A DNA stretch of 64,000 nucleotides from a bacterium (GCA_905221215.1 CAJNCI010000003.1:120222-184221), one strand, 5' to 3'. Positions 36,439 to 45,430 are shown, counted from the first letter of the stretch. Numbers and translations are program-made. Notes: generated by a model from the sequence alone, not told the origin.

Positions 36439-37971
36439 TTATAAGATAGGGGCGAATAACTGGGCAATTTCCTTAATCAATTTCTGATACCAGCTATTTT
36501 TTATCGTATGAGGGAAAATTTCTTGCGATGCTGAAAAAATCTCTTGAAAATCTTTTTGAATCTCAGTGATTGATTCTGTTTTATATAGCAAGACTGCATT
36601 TTCATAGTGGTGAAGCAAACTTCTATAATCTAAGTTAATGGTTCCAACTGCAGCAAAGTCCTTATCCACTAGGATTTGTTTACTGTGGATAAAGCCTGGA
36701 CTATACTCAAAAATCCTTACTCCTGCTGACAACAAATCTGGATAAGCCCCTCTTGTAATGAGTTGGATTAATTTCTTATCTGGAATGAAAGGGGTCACGA
36801 TACGGACATCAACACCCCTCATGGCCGCGTTTTTAATACTCTCTGTTAAGTCATAGTCAATAATCAAATAGGGCGTTGTGATATAGACTGAATCAGTAGC
36901 CTGATTAATCAAACTTTGATAGACTTTTTTCCCTACCTGAGTACGGAAGATGGGCTTGGGTCCACTACCGTAAGGAATGCAGAGCCCTTGGCTAGAACGA
37001 GGTTGATTTTCCAAGTGATACTGGTCAAAATCGCTGATTTCTCCACGATTGATGTACCAAGTCATCAAAAAGAGACGGGTGAGAGCCTTGACACCAGGAC
37101 CATCTAAGCGAATCCCACTGTCCTTCCAATAGCCAAAGCGTTCTACATGATTGATGTACTCATCGGCTAAGTTAATGCCTCCTGTATAGGCTACTTGACC
37201 ATCTATGACCAGAATTTTACGATGGTCCCGATTGTTGTAAGCCACCGTCAAACGGGGGATAACCTTGTTAAACTTATGGGCTTCAATGCCTCGACTACGA
37301 AGCTGAATAGTGTAGTCTCCGGGTAAAGTCGCCATACAACCGATATCATCATAGAGCATCTTGATCTCTACACCTTGAGCTGCCTTTTGCTCTAGTATGT
37401 CTAGTATGCTATTCCACATCAGACCTTCTTCGATAATATAGTACTCTAGAAAGATAAACTTTTCAGCTTTCTTGAGGTCTTCCAACATATATTGCCACAT
37501 GCTTTCACCCGAAGAAAAGAATTGTGAGTCTGTTCGATCATAGACATCGGCATTGCTATCCATACTCAACAAAGATTTGATCACTCCGTAAGCCGCCTTA
37601 TCCTCTTCCTTCAATTTCTGGCGGAGAGCTTTGCTATTATCCTCCCGAAAATGCATGGAACCAAGTTTGTCCAACTGCTTGATTTCTTTTTTGGACAATC
37701 GCCTTTCACCAAACATCAGATAGAGCAAGGGGCCAATGACAGGAACAAAAGTCACCACGAGCCACATTACCTTGCTTTCGGGCGCCATGGAACGATTGAC
37801 AATCGCTACGATAGTCGCCATACTCATAAAGATTAAGAGAATCACCCATAAAATAGGGGCCATGCGCCCTAAATAAAGAAAGAGACCAAAAACAAGACAA
37901 AGTTCAAGTAGCATAATCGAAAGACTAAAGCCATACTTGGACATCAATAATTGAAATTTCCTATATTTCAT
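36439..37971 (-). CDS. cls: Cardiolipin synthase
   Basis: A 510-residue membrane-anchored phospholipase D-family enzyme that forms cardiolipin from two phosphatidylglycerols. Two N-terminal membrane helices (residues 12-60) are followed by two HKD motifs: HRKILVIDGQVAYTGG near residue 240 and HSKQILVDKDFAAVGTINLD near residue 425. Length is normal. A TTGCCT / TATACT promoter lies about 40 bases upstream. Confidence 0.96.
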   Translation of the reverse strand: MKYRKFQLLMSKYGFSLSIMLLELCLVFGLFLYLGRMAPILWVILLIFMSMATIVAIVNRSMAPESKVMWLVVTFVPVIGPLLYLMFGERRLSKKEIKQLDKLGSMHFREDNSKALRQKLKEEDKAAYGVIKSLLSMDSNADVYDRTDSQFFSSGESMWQYMLEDLKKAEKFIFLEYYIIEEGLMWNSILDILEQKAAQGVEIKMLYDDIGCMATLPGDYTIQLRSRGIEAHKFNKVIPRLTVAYNNRDHRKILVIDGQVAYTGGINLADEYINHVERFGYWKDSGIRLDGPGVKALTRLFLMTWYINRGEISDFDQYHLENQPRSSQGLCIPYGSGPKPIFRTQVGKKVYQSLINQATDSVYITTPYLIIDYDLTESIKNAAMRGVDVRIVTPFIPDKKLIQLITRGAYPDLLSAGVRIFEYSPGFIHSKQILVDKDFAAVGTINLDYRSLLHHYENAVLLYKTESITEIQKDFQEIFSASQEIFPHTIKNSWYQKLIKEIAQLFAPIL

Positions 37972-38078
37972 ATCCCCTCCTTGATATTTTGAATGCTAAA
38001 AACAGGTAATTGATACTAGTATAACTCAGATATTCGACAGAAGGCAAGTATTTATGATCATTTTTCTGAATAATCATA

Positions 38079-38106
38079 AAAGAGACTGAAAAATCCAGTC
38101 TCCTTC
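38079..38106 (-). terminator. Terminator of the folC-lipoprotein operon
   Basis: Minus-strand stem GAGACTG / CAGTCTC with a 7-base loop followed by TTTTA, directly after the lipoprotein stop. Confidence 0.85.
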
Positions 38107-38110
38107 TAGT

Positions 38111-38545
38111 CTATTTTGATAAAACGATGCGATCAGACGCGTCTCTATCCATATCATCAATAATCATCTGATTGCCATTGATTGCATAAATCTTGGCATC
38201 ATCCCCAATAATCATGCGTTGATTAGCAGCGTCGAAGCTAACCTGCTTGATTTCTTGTTCCCCGTCAGTTTCTACCTGTGTCCAAGTACCCGTTGTACCA
38301 GTTACCACTAAAGTGATACGGTCTCCTTCGTCCTGACCAGTATAAGTCCCATCAATATTAGTTGGTTGAGCCTCAGGCGTATTTTGTGAAGAACTTGTTG
38401 CTGCCTGGTTTGTATTTTCTGTAGAAGATGAAGCAGATTGTGATTGCTGAGTTTGTTGTGTTTGCGGTTGAGCTGCTGGCTGTTGAACCTGTTGAGCTCT
38501 TTGTGAACAAGCTACTAAGAGACTAAGACTTGCTAGAGAGGTCAA
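38111..38545 (-). CDS. Small lipoprotein with Gln/Ser-rich linker
   Basis: A 144-residue exported protein. The frame shows a lipobox LVAC after a short hydrophobic stretch (SLASLSLLVAC), then a Gln/Thr/Ser-rich linker of about 50 residues and a C-terminal domain (IDGTYTGQDEGDRITLVVTG). The only available start is TTG 38545, which overlaps the folC TGA. It gives a signal peptide with no positive charge, and a TGA codon lies four codons further upstream. Either translation is coupled through TTG, or the true start has been lost in this strain. Confidence 0.7.
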   Translation of the reverse strand: MTSLASLSLLVACSQRAQQVQQPAAQPQTQQTQQSQSASSSTENTNQAATSSSQNTPEAQPTNIDGTYTGQDEGDRITLVVTGTTGTWTQVETDGEQEIKQVSFDAANQRMIIGDDAKIYAINGNQMIIDDMDRDASDRIVLSK

Positions 38546-39792
38546 TTTATCTGCTCATGCCCCAGTATGTGGCTCCGTACTTCTGAGATAAAATAGAGAG
38601 ACCCTGTAATGAATAACAAGTCCTTGGTATCGGCTCTTTCTTCAAAACTGCTGATAAATTCTCGGTAAGAGGGAATTACATGGTAACCTGTTACATCTGT
38701 CTCGTCCAGAGAACCTTGATAGTCAAAGCCTGTCACCTTGAGTTCCACCTGAGGCAATTTTTCAGTCAGATAAGCCAACATCCCTTGATAATCCTTCCGT
38801 TTCAAGGCTCCAAATAGGATTTGAGGACGATATCCTTCCTGCTCTTTTTCTTTAATAAATTCAACCAAGCGAGTCAAGGCAGGGAGGTTATGAGCACCGT
38901 CCAAGTAAATTTGAGGACGAATACGCTCCAAACGGCCAGCCCAATGGGTCTTCTCCAAAGCCTCTCTTACAACCTGCTCATCAACAGCTTCCTTTCCTTC
39001 TCTCATAAAGAGAAGAAACGTTTGTAGTGCCAAGGCCGCATTTTCCTGCTGATAAGCTCCTTCTAAGCCTATTTTCAACTGTGAAAGGTTAGCCAAAGAG
39101 CTTGAAAAATCACCATTCAGCATTGAAAAATCTTGGCCCGCCTGATAAAGGTCAACAGCTAAAGATTCGGCTTTTTTCCGACAGACAAGCCTAGCTTCTG
39201 GAGGCAATTTCGCAATCACTGCCTTCTTACCAGCCTTGAAAATACCAGCTTTCTGCTCTGCGATTGCTTCCAGACTATCACCCAAGGTCTCCTGATGGTC
39301 AAGGCCGATGGAGGTGATGACAGCAATCTCTCCAGTTACCACATTGGTTGTGTCAAGTAAGCCACCAATTCCCACTTCTAGTAAAACCAAATCCACCTCT
39401 TGCTCTCTAAAATAAAGAAAAGCAATCAAGGTTAGCAATTCAAAAAAGGACAACTGGTCATGGGTTTGCAGAAGCGTTTTTTCCATCTCCTTGACCTGCT
39501 CAGCCAAACGGATGAAGTCTGTGTCTGCTATAGGTTGCCCATTAATGCAGATTCGATCATTGATAGAGACGATATGAGGTGAGGTAAAGGTCGCAACTTT
39601 TTTGCCATGTCCCATAAATAACTCCCTCATAAAAGCAATGGTAGATCCTTTTCCATTAGTTCCTGTTACGTGGATAATAGGATAAGATTTCTCGGGATTC
39701 CCCAACAAATCCACCGCTTGTTGCATTCGGCCCAAACCTGATCGAAAATTCAAACCAATCCGACTATGGAGCCATTCTTCTACTTCAAACAT
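38542..39792 (-). CDS. folC: Folylpolyglutamate synthase / dihydrofolate synthase
   Basis: Adds glutamates to folates (and in many bacteria glutamate to dihydropteroate). The 416-residue product has the Mur-ligase-type P-loop GTNGKGST near residue 46, the metal-binding LLEVGIGGLLDTTN region near residue 135 and a C-terminal ligase domain with LDGAHN near residue 290. ATG 39792 is selected because AGGAG sits seven bases before it; the in-frame ATG at 39798 is too close. Confidence 0.95.
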   Translation of the reverse strand: MFEVEEWLHSRIGLNFRSGLGRMQQAVDLLGNPEKSYPIIHVTGTNGKGSTIAFMRELFMGHGKKVATFTSPHIVSINDRICINGQPIADTDFIRLAEQVKEMEKTLLQTHDQLSFFELLTLIAFLYFREQEVDLVLLEVGIGGLLDTTNVVTGEIAVITSIGLDHQETLGDSLEAIAEQKAGIFKAGKKAVIAKLPPEARLVCRKKAESLAVDLYQAGQDFSMLNGDFSSSLANLSQLKIGLEGAYQQENAALALQTFLLFMREGKEAVDEQVVREALEKTHWAGRLERIRPQIYLDGAHNLPALTRLVEFIKEKEQEGYRPQILFGALKRKDYQGMLAYLTEKLPQVELKVTGFDYQGSLDETDVTGYHVIPSYREFISSFEERADTKDLLFITGSLYFISEVRSHILGHEQIN

Positions 39793-39798
39793 ACACAT

Positions 39799-40149
39799 CT
39801 CCTTGACAAAAGTCTAATCAATTATCTAGCAAAATTCCGTAGATAACAAAAAATGAGGTCAGGATTTTCGTCCCGACCTCTTACCTGGTTAGCTAATCAC
39901 TAGCAACTATGAATATTAACTTGGGCTAAAAACATCCACTGGATGTTCCAACTCTTTCCAGTTTCTAGGAGTTGGGCTGATACAGTCTCCCAGACTTACT
40001 TATGGTCTTTATTTTTAGCGTCAGGCTAAAAACGTCCCCCGGACGTTCCAACTCTTCCAATTTCTAGGAGTTGGGGTAAATATATCCCCCGGACTTACCA
40101 GTTCTCTCTTATTTAAAGGAACTGGGGTAAAAATGTTCACTGAACATTT
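39799..40149. other. Gene-free region between folC and the DUF1292 gene
   Basis: 351 bases without a plausible ORF. It holds the terminator at 39851-39888 and, from about 39925 to 40152, a tandem array of small hairpins described separately. AT-rich sequence at 39800-39850 probably contains the folC promoter, but no convincing -35/-10 pair is seen. Confidence 0.6.
39851..39888 (-). terminator. Terminator downstream of the ireB-ruvX-DUF1292 operon
   Basis: Minus-strand stem AGAGGTCGGGA / TCCTGACCTC followed by TTTTTTG. It lies at the far end of the hairpin array. Confidence 0.85.
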
Positions 40150-40152
40150 TTA
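39925..40152 (-). repeat. Tandem array of paired hairpins
   Basis: On the minus strand a unit of about 55-60 bases recurs about four times: CCAACTCC...GAGTTGG, then AACGTCCGGGGGACGTTTTTAGCCC or a variant (ACATCCAGTGGATGTTTTTAGCCC, TAAGTCCGGGGGATATATTTACCCC). Each unit thus has two short stems, the second followed by TTTTTA. The first element, AAAATGTTCAGTGAACATTTTT, overlaps the DUF1292 stop codon. The stems are kept by paired changes (ACATCC/GGATGT against ACGTCC/GGACGT). Confidence 0.75.
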
Positions 40153-40455
40153 CTCCTCCATAAAACTATTGAAGACTTCTTCAATCATGTTCCATTCGTC
40201 TTCTGAGTCTTCGGGGATTGGTTGCAATTCGCCTTCTGTTCCATCTTCGTTTTCGATGAATGAGTAAGCTTGGATTTCAACTTGTCCGTCTTCGTCTTCT
40301 TCTGCGTTAACTGGTACTAGAAGAACATAGTTTTTACCAAATTCTTCTTTTCCATCAATCGTCAAAAGGATTTCAAACAAGGTTTCATTTCCTTGTTCAT
40401 CTACTAGTGTAATTAATTCACGTTCTTCGTGGTCGTGGTTATGATCGTGTGACAT
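40150..40455 (-). CDS. DUF1292 (YrzB-like) protein
   Basis: A 101-residue acidic protein starting [20 protein letters not shown] and ending in an acidic tail. DUF1292 proteins accompany ireB and ruvX in most Firmicutes, as here, but their function is not known. The N-terminal HDHNHDH is potentially metal-binding. It starts 15 bases after ruvX. Confidence 0.9.
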   Translation of the reverse strand: MSHDHNHDHEERELITLVDEQGNETLFEILLTIDGKEEFGKNYVLLVPVNAEEDEDGQVEIQAYSFIENEDGTEGELQPIPEDSEDEWNMIEEVFNSFMEE

Positions 40456-40470
40456 AGCCTCTCCTTTATA

Positions 40471-40890
40471 TTAAAATTTTCTATCTAAATAATTTTGTAA
40501 AATCAGCTGAGCTGCTAATTTATCAATGACTTTCTTACGCTTGTTACGGCTAATATCTGCTTGTTCAATCAACATGCGCTCTGCGGCAACTGTTGTCAAG
40601 CGTTCATCTTGATAGTCTACTGGTAAACCAAAAAGCTCTTCTAGCTTTGCTCCGTATGCTTGACTAGCTTCCACGCGCGGTCCGCTTGTATTGTTCATGT
40701 TTTTAGGCAAGCCCACTACAAATCGTTCCACCTTGTAAGTATCAACCAACTCCTTAACGCGGTCAAAACCAAATTGGCCTTGCTCCTCGTTGATTTGGAT
40801 GATTTCAAGTCCTTGAGCTGTAAAACCGAGCGGATCGCTAATAGCCACCCCTACCGTTTTTGAACCGACGTCCAATCCCATAATTCTCAT
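40471..40890 (-). CDS. ruvX: Holliday junction resolvase-like protein RuvX (YqgF)
   Basis: A 139-residue RNase H-fold protein with the N-terminal [13 protein letters not shown] and [10 protein letters not shown] motifs. In E. coli it processes 16S rRNA. Three bases separate it from ireB upstream, so translation is coupled. Confidence 0.95.
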   Translation of the reverse strand: MRIMGLDVGSKTVGVAISDPLGFTAQGLEIIQINEEQGQFGFDRVKELVDTYKVERFVVGLPKNMNNTSGPRVEASQAYGAKLEELFGLPVDYQDERLTTVAAERMLIEQADISRNKRKKVIDKLAAQLILQNYLDRKF

Positions 40891-40893
40891 AGG

Positions 40894-41160
40894 TTACAGA
40901 TCGACTCCTTGTCCTTTGAGGTAGTAGCGGACCAATTCCTCAACGATTTCATCACGTTCATACTTACGGATTTGATTTCGTGCATTATTATAACGAGGAA
41001 CATAGGCAGGGTCTCCACTCAATACGTAACCTACGATTTGGTTAATTGGGTTGTAGCCCTTATCGTTCAACGAAGCATAGACATCAGTCAAAGTTTCGCT
41101 AATTTCTTTTTTATTGGAATCGTCCAATTTAAAACGTACTGTTTCTTCAGTAAATCCCAT
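40894..41160 (-). CDS. ireB: IreB family regulator (UPF0297)
   Basis: An 88-residue protein ([20 protein letters not shown]). In enterococci IreB is a phosphorylation target of the PASTA kinase and modulates cephalosporin tolerance. The threonine-rich N-terminus is the phosphorylated part in that species. First gene of the ireB-ruvX-DUF1292 operon with a good promoter at 41191-41219. Confidence 0.92.
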
Positions 41161-41190
41161 TCTAACACCCTCTTTCCTTAGAATAGTACC

Positions 41191-41219
41191 ATTATAGCAT
41201 AATTCCTTACGTTCTACAA
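41191..41219 (-). promoter_or_regulatory. Promoter of the ireB operon
   Basis: Minus strand TTGTAG (41219-41214), 17-base spacer, TATAAT (41196-41191) with TGC extension. Confidence 0.75.
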
Positions 41220-41246
41220 TTCAGGCAGTCTATTTATTTGGATTTT

Positions 41247-41816
41247 CTACTGTTCTGTCGCACCATTTGCCAATCTGTCTGAAATATATTTGCTTGGTTC
41301 ATTCTTCAAAAGATTTTCCAAGCCAATGTTCTTCAAATATTCTAACTGAGAAGCCTTCTTGACATCCAGAACTTGAAAATCAAAACTAGTCGTTGTTTGA
41401 AGTTCTGTTGCGCTCAATAGTTTTGTTTCAAGCTTAAATCCTGCTAATTTGCGAGCTTCTATGATAGACTTATCCTTCTCCTCCGCCTCAAGGAGAGCTT
41501 TTTGAGTTTCCTCCACTCCATGTTGGTCGATATAAGTTTTCAACTCATCAGAAACTGGACGTTTTTGTTGAATCGTTAAGCTCAAAAAAGTCTTGTCCTT
41601 GTATGTAATGGTTTGTGTCTGCTGGCTACCATCATCTGACTTGGGCAAGACCAAAGTCTTGGTTACAACTGTATTCTTCTCAGCATTTTCAATAACTGGC
41701 AATGCCGACTGAAGCGTATCTTTTTCTGTTTTTGTAGCTGGCCCAGTTTCTTTTTTCTGTCCGCAACCAACCAGGAAAAAAAGGAAAGCTAGACTAACAA
41801 GAACTATTTTTTTCAT
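41247..41816 (-). CDS. DUF1307 lipoprotein (YehR-like)
   Basis: A 189-residue lipoprotein with a classic signal (MKKIVLVSLAFLFFLVGC, lipidated Cys18). The mature domain matches the DUF1307 family in style (KTFLSLTIQQKRPVSDELKTYI), which includes YehR/YehR-like cell-surface proteins of unknown role. It follows spx with a 65-base gap that holds a hairpin. Confidence 0.85.
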   Translation of the reverse strand: MKKIVLVSLAFLFFLVGCGQKKETGPATKTEKDTLQSALPVIENAEKNTVVTKTLVLPKSDDGSQQTQTITYKDKTFLSLTIQQKRPVSDELKTYIDQHGVEETQKALLEAEEKDKSIIEARKLAGFKLETKLLSATELQTTTSFDFQVLDVKKASQLEYLKNIGLENLLKNEPSKYISDRLANGATEQ

Positions 41817-41846
41817 TTCTTTCTTCTTTCTTTTTGAAATTAAAAT

Positions 41847-41880
41847 AGAATAAGACTGGGAATTGCTCCCAGCCTTGATG
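41847..41880 (-). terminator. Hairpin downstream of spx
   Basis: Minus-strand stem AAGGCTGGGA / TCCCAGTCTT with a weak T-rich tail (ATTCTATTTT). Confidence 0.65.
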
Positions 41881-41881
41881 T

Positions 41882-42280
41882 TTATAGAGCTGCACGCAAA
41901 CGTGCTTCTGCATTTTCTACATTACGGACAGAGCGTGGTAGGAAGGCACGAATATCGTCTTCCTTGTAGCCAACTTGCAGGCGTTTTTCATCTACAAGGA
42001 TTGGGCTCTTTAAAATTCTCGGTGTTTCCATAATCAGATTGAGGACTTCGTTGACACTCAAATCTTCAATATCCACTCCAAGGGCTTTGGCATAGCGATT
42101 TTTAGACGAAACGATGCTGGCTATTCCGTTATCTGTTTTGGTTAGAATATCCAGTAATTCTTCTCTCGTAATTCCTTCTTTACCAAGGTTTTGTTCTTTA
42201 TAACTTAACTGGTGGGCATTGAGCCAGGTTTTCGCTTTTTTACAGCTAGTACAACTTGAGACTGTATAAATTTTAATCAT
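41882..42280 (-). CDS. spx: Spx/MgsR-type transcriptional regulator (ArsC fold)
   Basis: A 132-residue thioredoxin-like protein that binds the RNA polymerase alpha C-terminal domain and redirects transcription under thiol stress. The redox CxxC is CTSC at residues 10-13, and the RILKSPI motif near residue 92 matches the family's RPI region. Streptococci have two paralogues; which one this is cannot be settled from sequence alone. An extended -10 TATAAT lies about 40 bases upstream. Confidence 0.92.
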   Translation of the reverse strand: MIKIYTVSSCTSCKKAKTWLNAHQLSYKEQNLGKEGITREELLDILTKTDNGIASIVSSKNRYAKALGVDIEDLSVNEVLNLIMETPRILKSPILVDEKRLQVGYKEDDIRAFLPRSVRNVENAEARLRAAL

Positions 42281-42415
42281 GTACCTACCCCTTTCGCTAC
42301 ATGTTACTATCAGTTTAGTCTATTATACCATAAAAAACATCCGACTTGCGACCTATTTTTAAATTTTTTTAACTTTTTTCGTCATTTTCGTACTTTTTTC
42401 TTGACAAAATGAAAT

Positions 42416-45076
42416 TCACAGCCATTCTTGATATTTCTTGATATAGATTTTTTTCACAGTTGTCACGCTAATCATATACAAAATAATGATGAAAAGTAAA
42501 AAGATGAAATAAATCGGTTTTAAAGGAGTTAGATGGAGAAGGCTAGCTAGTGGACTGTAGGGAAGGAAGGTCACAAAGGCTGCAGCCAATAAGGTTGTCA
42601 CAAGGACTAGCCAAGCTGGACGACTTTGTAAAAAGGGAATTTTGGCTGAACGCAGCATATGGATAACCATGGTCTGTGACCACATGGACTCGATAAACCA
42701 ACCTGTCTGAAACAAGACAATAAATCCTACGGCAGACTCTGCCCCATGAACATAGGCTTGACCTGTTGTCATGGGTACAATGATAAAATAGAGCAAAATA
42801 AAGGTCAAAATATCAAAGGCAGAAGAGATAGGCCCCATCCAAACCATGAAACGTGTGATGGACTTGGCTTCCCAGGTATGCGGATTTCTCAAAAAATCTT
42901 TATCCACCTTGTCAAAAGGCAAGGCAATACAAGACAAATCATAGACTAGATTTAGGATAATCAAATGGACTGGTGCCATTGGTAAAAAGGGCAAAAAGAT
43001 TCCAGAGACCAATAGGGATAAGATATTTCCAAAATTAGAACTCACTGTCATTTTGATATATTTAGTCATATTGGCATAGACTTTACGACCTTCAACAAGT
43101 CCTTTTTCAAGCACCATGAGATCCTTATCAAGTAGGATAACATCAGCTGTTTCTTTGGCAATATCTACTGCTGTATCAACAGAAATTCCCACATCTGCAA
43201 CTTTCATAGAAGGAGCATCATTGATCCCATCTCCCATATAGCCAACAGCATGACCATTAGCCTTAAATTGCAAAATAATCCTTGCTTTTTGGTCAGGTGA
43301 AAGTTTGGCGAAGACGGTTGCCTCCTCCACGGCTTGGGCCAATTCTTGATCACTCATCTGATCAATTTCAGACCCTAACAGCATCTGATTGATATCCAAA
43401 CCAACCTTTTCACAAACTGCTTGGGTAACTTTTTCGTTGTCTCCCGTCAAAATTTTTGTTTGAACCCCATGTTCTAACAGAGCCTTAATTGCTGGTGCTG
43501 CAGATGGTTTAGGAGGATCTAAGAAGGCTAAATAACCAGTTAGAATCATATCCCCTTCATCATCAACTGTATAGGCATGATTTTCCCTCAAATCTGACTT
43601 ATAGGCCACTCCCAAGACACGCAAACCTTGTTGATTTAGTTGTCTGACTTCTGCTAAAATTTCTTCTCTAATGACATCTGTCAAGGGAGTAATCACTCCT
43701 TGGTATTCCGCATAACTGGAAATCGTCAACATTTCCTCTAGGGCACCCTTGGTTACCAAACTAACAACTTCGTGTTCATCCTTAACGATAACACTCATCC
43801 GTCTACGTTCAAAATCAAAGGGAAGCTCATCTATTTTTTGAAAAGTTTGAGCCAGATTTTGCAAGAGGGCGTGTTCTTTGGCTTCCTTTTCAGTCCGTTT
43901 GATGATGGCTCTGTCCATCAAATTTTTCAAGCCCGTTTGAAAATAAGAATTGAGATAAGCTCGTCTCAAGACGGTCAAATCCAAGCGTCCGTGGATGTCC
44001 AAGGGATATTCAAGGACAATTTCGTCTTGGGTTAGAGTTCCTGTCTTATCTGTACACAAAATATCAATCGCCCCTAAGTCCTGTATGGCATTGAGTTTCT
44101 TGATAACCACTTTTTCCTTGGCCATAATGATGGAGCCTTTTGCTAGACTGGCCGTGATAATCATAGGAAGCATCTCAGGTGTCAATCCAACACCAACACT
44201 CAAAGCAAATACGCCAGCTTCTAACCAGTCGCCATCTGTTAAACCATTGGACAAGAAAACGATGGGCACCATGACCAGCATCAAACGAATCAAGAGCCAC
44301 GAAATACTATTCATCTCCCGTTCAAACGAAGTAGGCTCATCATAGGTGTTCAAAGTCTGCTCAATGGCCCCCATCATGGTATCATCACCAACTGCTAAAA
44401 CCACGGCCTTGGCACTACCAGACAAGACATTGGTTCCCATAAAGGCGAGCGCTTCTGCTTCTAGCAGACTATCAGATTGTTGAACTATTGCCTTGGTCAA
44501 GGCCAATTTTTCAACCGATTCACTTTCACCTGTCAAGCCCGACTGTTGTACAAAGAAATCGCGCGACTCAAATAAAAGAAGATCTGCTGGAATCATGTCT
44601 CCAGCGCTTAATTTAACCACGTCACCCACTACTAAATCATCGATAGGTACTTCTTGGATTTCTCCTTGACGAATGACAGTCGCTGTGTTGACAATCATTT
44701 TTGAAAGATTGGTGGCTGCCTTATCACTGCGGAGTTCTTGTACAAAGCGAATGCCTCCAGAAATGAGGACTAGGACAACGATGATAATGGAAGTCGTCGG
44801 ATCTTCTTGACCTGGTTTTGCCAACCAGACATTGGTCACTAAGGAAATCACGGCGATAACCAGCAAGATGATTGTAAAAGGATTGATAATCGATTCGTAA
44901 ATCTTTTTGAGAATACTGTCTTCTTGGCCTTTGGTAATGGTGTTTTCGCCATAGAGGTTACGATTTTGTTCGACCTGTTCCTCTGTCAAACCGTTTAAAC
45001 TGGTATGATAAAAAGTTAGACTCTCGTCTAAAGGAACTTGAATAGCTGTTGCTAATCTTTCTTTTGTAGTTTTCAT
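42416..45076 (-). CDS. mgtA: Magnesium-translocating P-type ATPase
   Basis: An 886-residue P-type ATPase of the MgtA/MgtB class that imports Mg2+. Motifs in order: TGES (LTGESESV) near residue 180, phosphorylation site DKTGTLT near residue 345, GDGINDAPSM near residue 640. The membrane segments number about ten. The start has AGGAG at six bases. The long leader holds an M-box, a terminator and a leader ORF (see those entries). In the pneumococcal gene order remembered for this interval (spx to pepP) a gene of this size is not expected, so it may be variable between strains. Confidence 0.96.
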   Translation of the reverse strand: MKTTKERLATAIQVPLDESLTFYHTSLNGLTEEQVEQNRNLYGENTITKGQEDSILKKIYESIINPFTIILLVIAVISLVTNVWLAKPGQEDPTTSIIIVVLVLISGGIRFVQELRSDKAATNLSKMIVNTATVIRQGEIQEVPIDDLVVGDVVKLSAGDMIPADLLLFESRDFFVQQSGLTGESESVEKLALTKAIVQQSDSLLEAEALAFMGTNVLSGSAKAVVLAVGDDTMMGAIEQTLNTYDEPTSFEREMNSISWLLIRLMLVMVPIVFLSNGLTDGDWLEAGVFALSVGVGLTPEMLPMIITASLAKGSIIMAKEKVVIKKLNAIQDLGAIDILCTDKTGTLTQDEIVLEYPLDIHGRLDLTVLRRAYLNSYFQTGLKNLMDRAIIKRTEKEAKEHALLQNLAQTFQKIDELPFDFERRRMSVIVKDEHEVVSLVTKGALEEMLTISSYAEYQGVITPLTDVIREEILAEVRQLNQQGLRVLGVAYKSDLRENHAYTVDDEGDMILTGYLAFLDPPKPSAAPAIKALLEHGVQTKILTGDNEKVTQAVCEKVGLDINQMLLGSEIDQMSDQELAQAVEEATVFAKLSPDQKARIILQFKANGHAVGYMGDGINDAPSMKVADVGISVDTAVDIAKETADVILLDKDLMVLEKGLVEGRKVYANMTKYIKMTVSSNFGNILSLLVSGIFLPFLPMAPVHLIILNLVYDLSCIALPFDKVDKDFLRNPHTWEAKSITRFMVWMGPISSAFDILTFILLYFIIVPMTTGQAYVHGAESAVGFIVLFQTGWFIESMWSQTMVIHMLRSAKIPFLQSRPAWLVLVTTLLAAAFVTFLPYSPLASLLHLTPLKPIYFIFLLFIIILYMISVTTVKKIYIKKYQEWL

Positions 45077-45090
45077 TGGTTTCTCCTATC

Positions 45091-45172
45091 TGTATGAATG
45101 ATGTGTTTCATACACAGAGACCAATCACTTTATAAGGGCAGAACGACACAAATCAGCGATTGGCTGTGTATG
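45091..45172 (-). promoter_or_regulatory. Alternative hairpins before the mgtA ribosome binding site
   Basis: Stem A pairs CATACACAGCCAATC inside the leader ORF (45158-45172) with GATTGG-TCT-CTGTGTATG (45109-45126), 15 pairs. Stem B pairs TGTATGA with TCATACA (45108-45114 with 45091-45097), ending three bases from the AGGAG (45083-45087). Both use 45109-45114, so only one can form. Confidence 0.75.
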
Positions 45173-45201
45173 TGCGGTTCCGGATGGTCGTCAATTTGCA
45201 T
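45130..45201 (-). CDS. Putative 23-residue leader peptide of mgtA
   Basis: ATG 45201 with a strong Shine-Dalgarno (AGGAG at 45209-45213, seven-base spacing) opens MQIDDHPEPHIHSQSLICVV plus LPL and a TAA. It starts downstream of the M-box terminator and ends 53 bases before mgtA. The D-D-H-P-E-P stretch resembles the acidic/proline motif of enterobacterial MgtL (EPDPTP), which makes ribosomes fall off at low Mg2+. Codons 10-15 form the 5' arm of stem A. Coding status is inferred from the ribosome binding site and RNA layout. Confidence 0.7.
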   Translation of the reverse strand: MQIDDHPEPHIHSQSLICVVLPL

Positions 45202-45230
45202 CGTCTGTCTCCTTTCTTTGTTTTAAAACA

Positions 45231-45262
45231 GTAGAAAATCCCACCATAAAATGGCAGGATTA
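45231..45262 (-). terminator. Intrinsic terminator of the mgtA M-box
   Basis: Minus-strand 11-base stem AATCCTGCCAT / ATGGTGGGATT with a TTT loop followed by TTTCTAC. It lies between the riboswitch and the leader ORF and is the probable expression platform. Confidence 0.85.
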
Positions 45263-45281
45263 AAAAACTAAATATCTGTTT

Positions 45282-45427
45282 TTTCGTTCAAGCTTTAACT
45301 CCATAGGGCAATGTAATGAGCTTAGTCTTGGCCTTCGCGACCAGAACTGTTGACCAACGAGTAGTGTCTCCACTGCTTTGCGGTAGTCATCCGTATCCCT
45401 ATGGTAGCCTCACCTACCGTCTTCTTT
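45282..45427 (-). promoter_or_regulatory. M-box (ykoK-type) Mg2+ riboswitch
   Basis: The minus strand contains the conserved M-box blocks in order: GTAGGTGAGGCT, GGGATACGG, TGGTCAACAG and TTGCCCTATGGAGTTAAAGCTT. These match the B. subtilis mgtE leader blocks. High Mg2+ is known to favour termination in this class. A consensus promoter directly precedes it and a terminator follows. Confidence 0.93.
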
Positions 45428-45430
45428 TTC

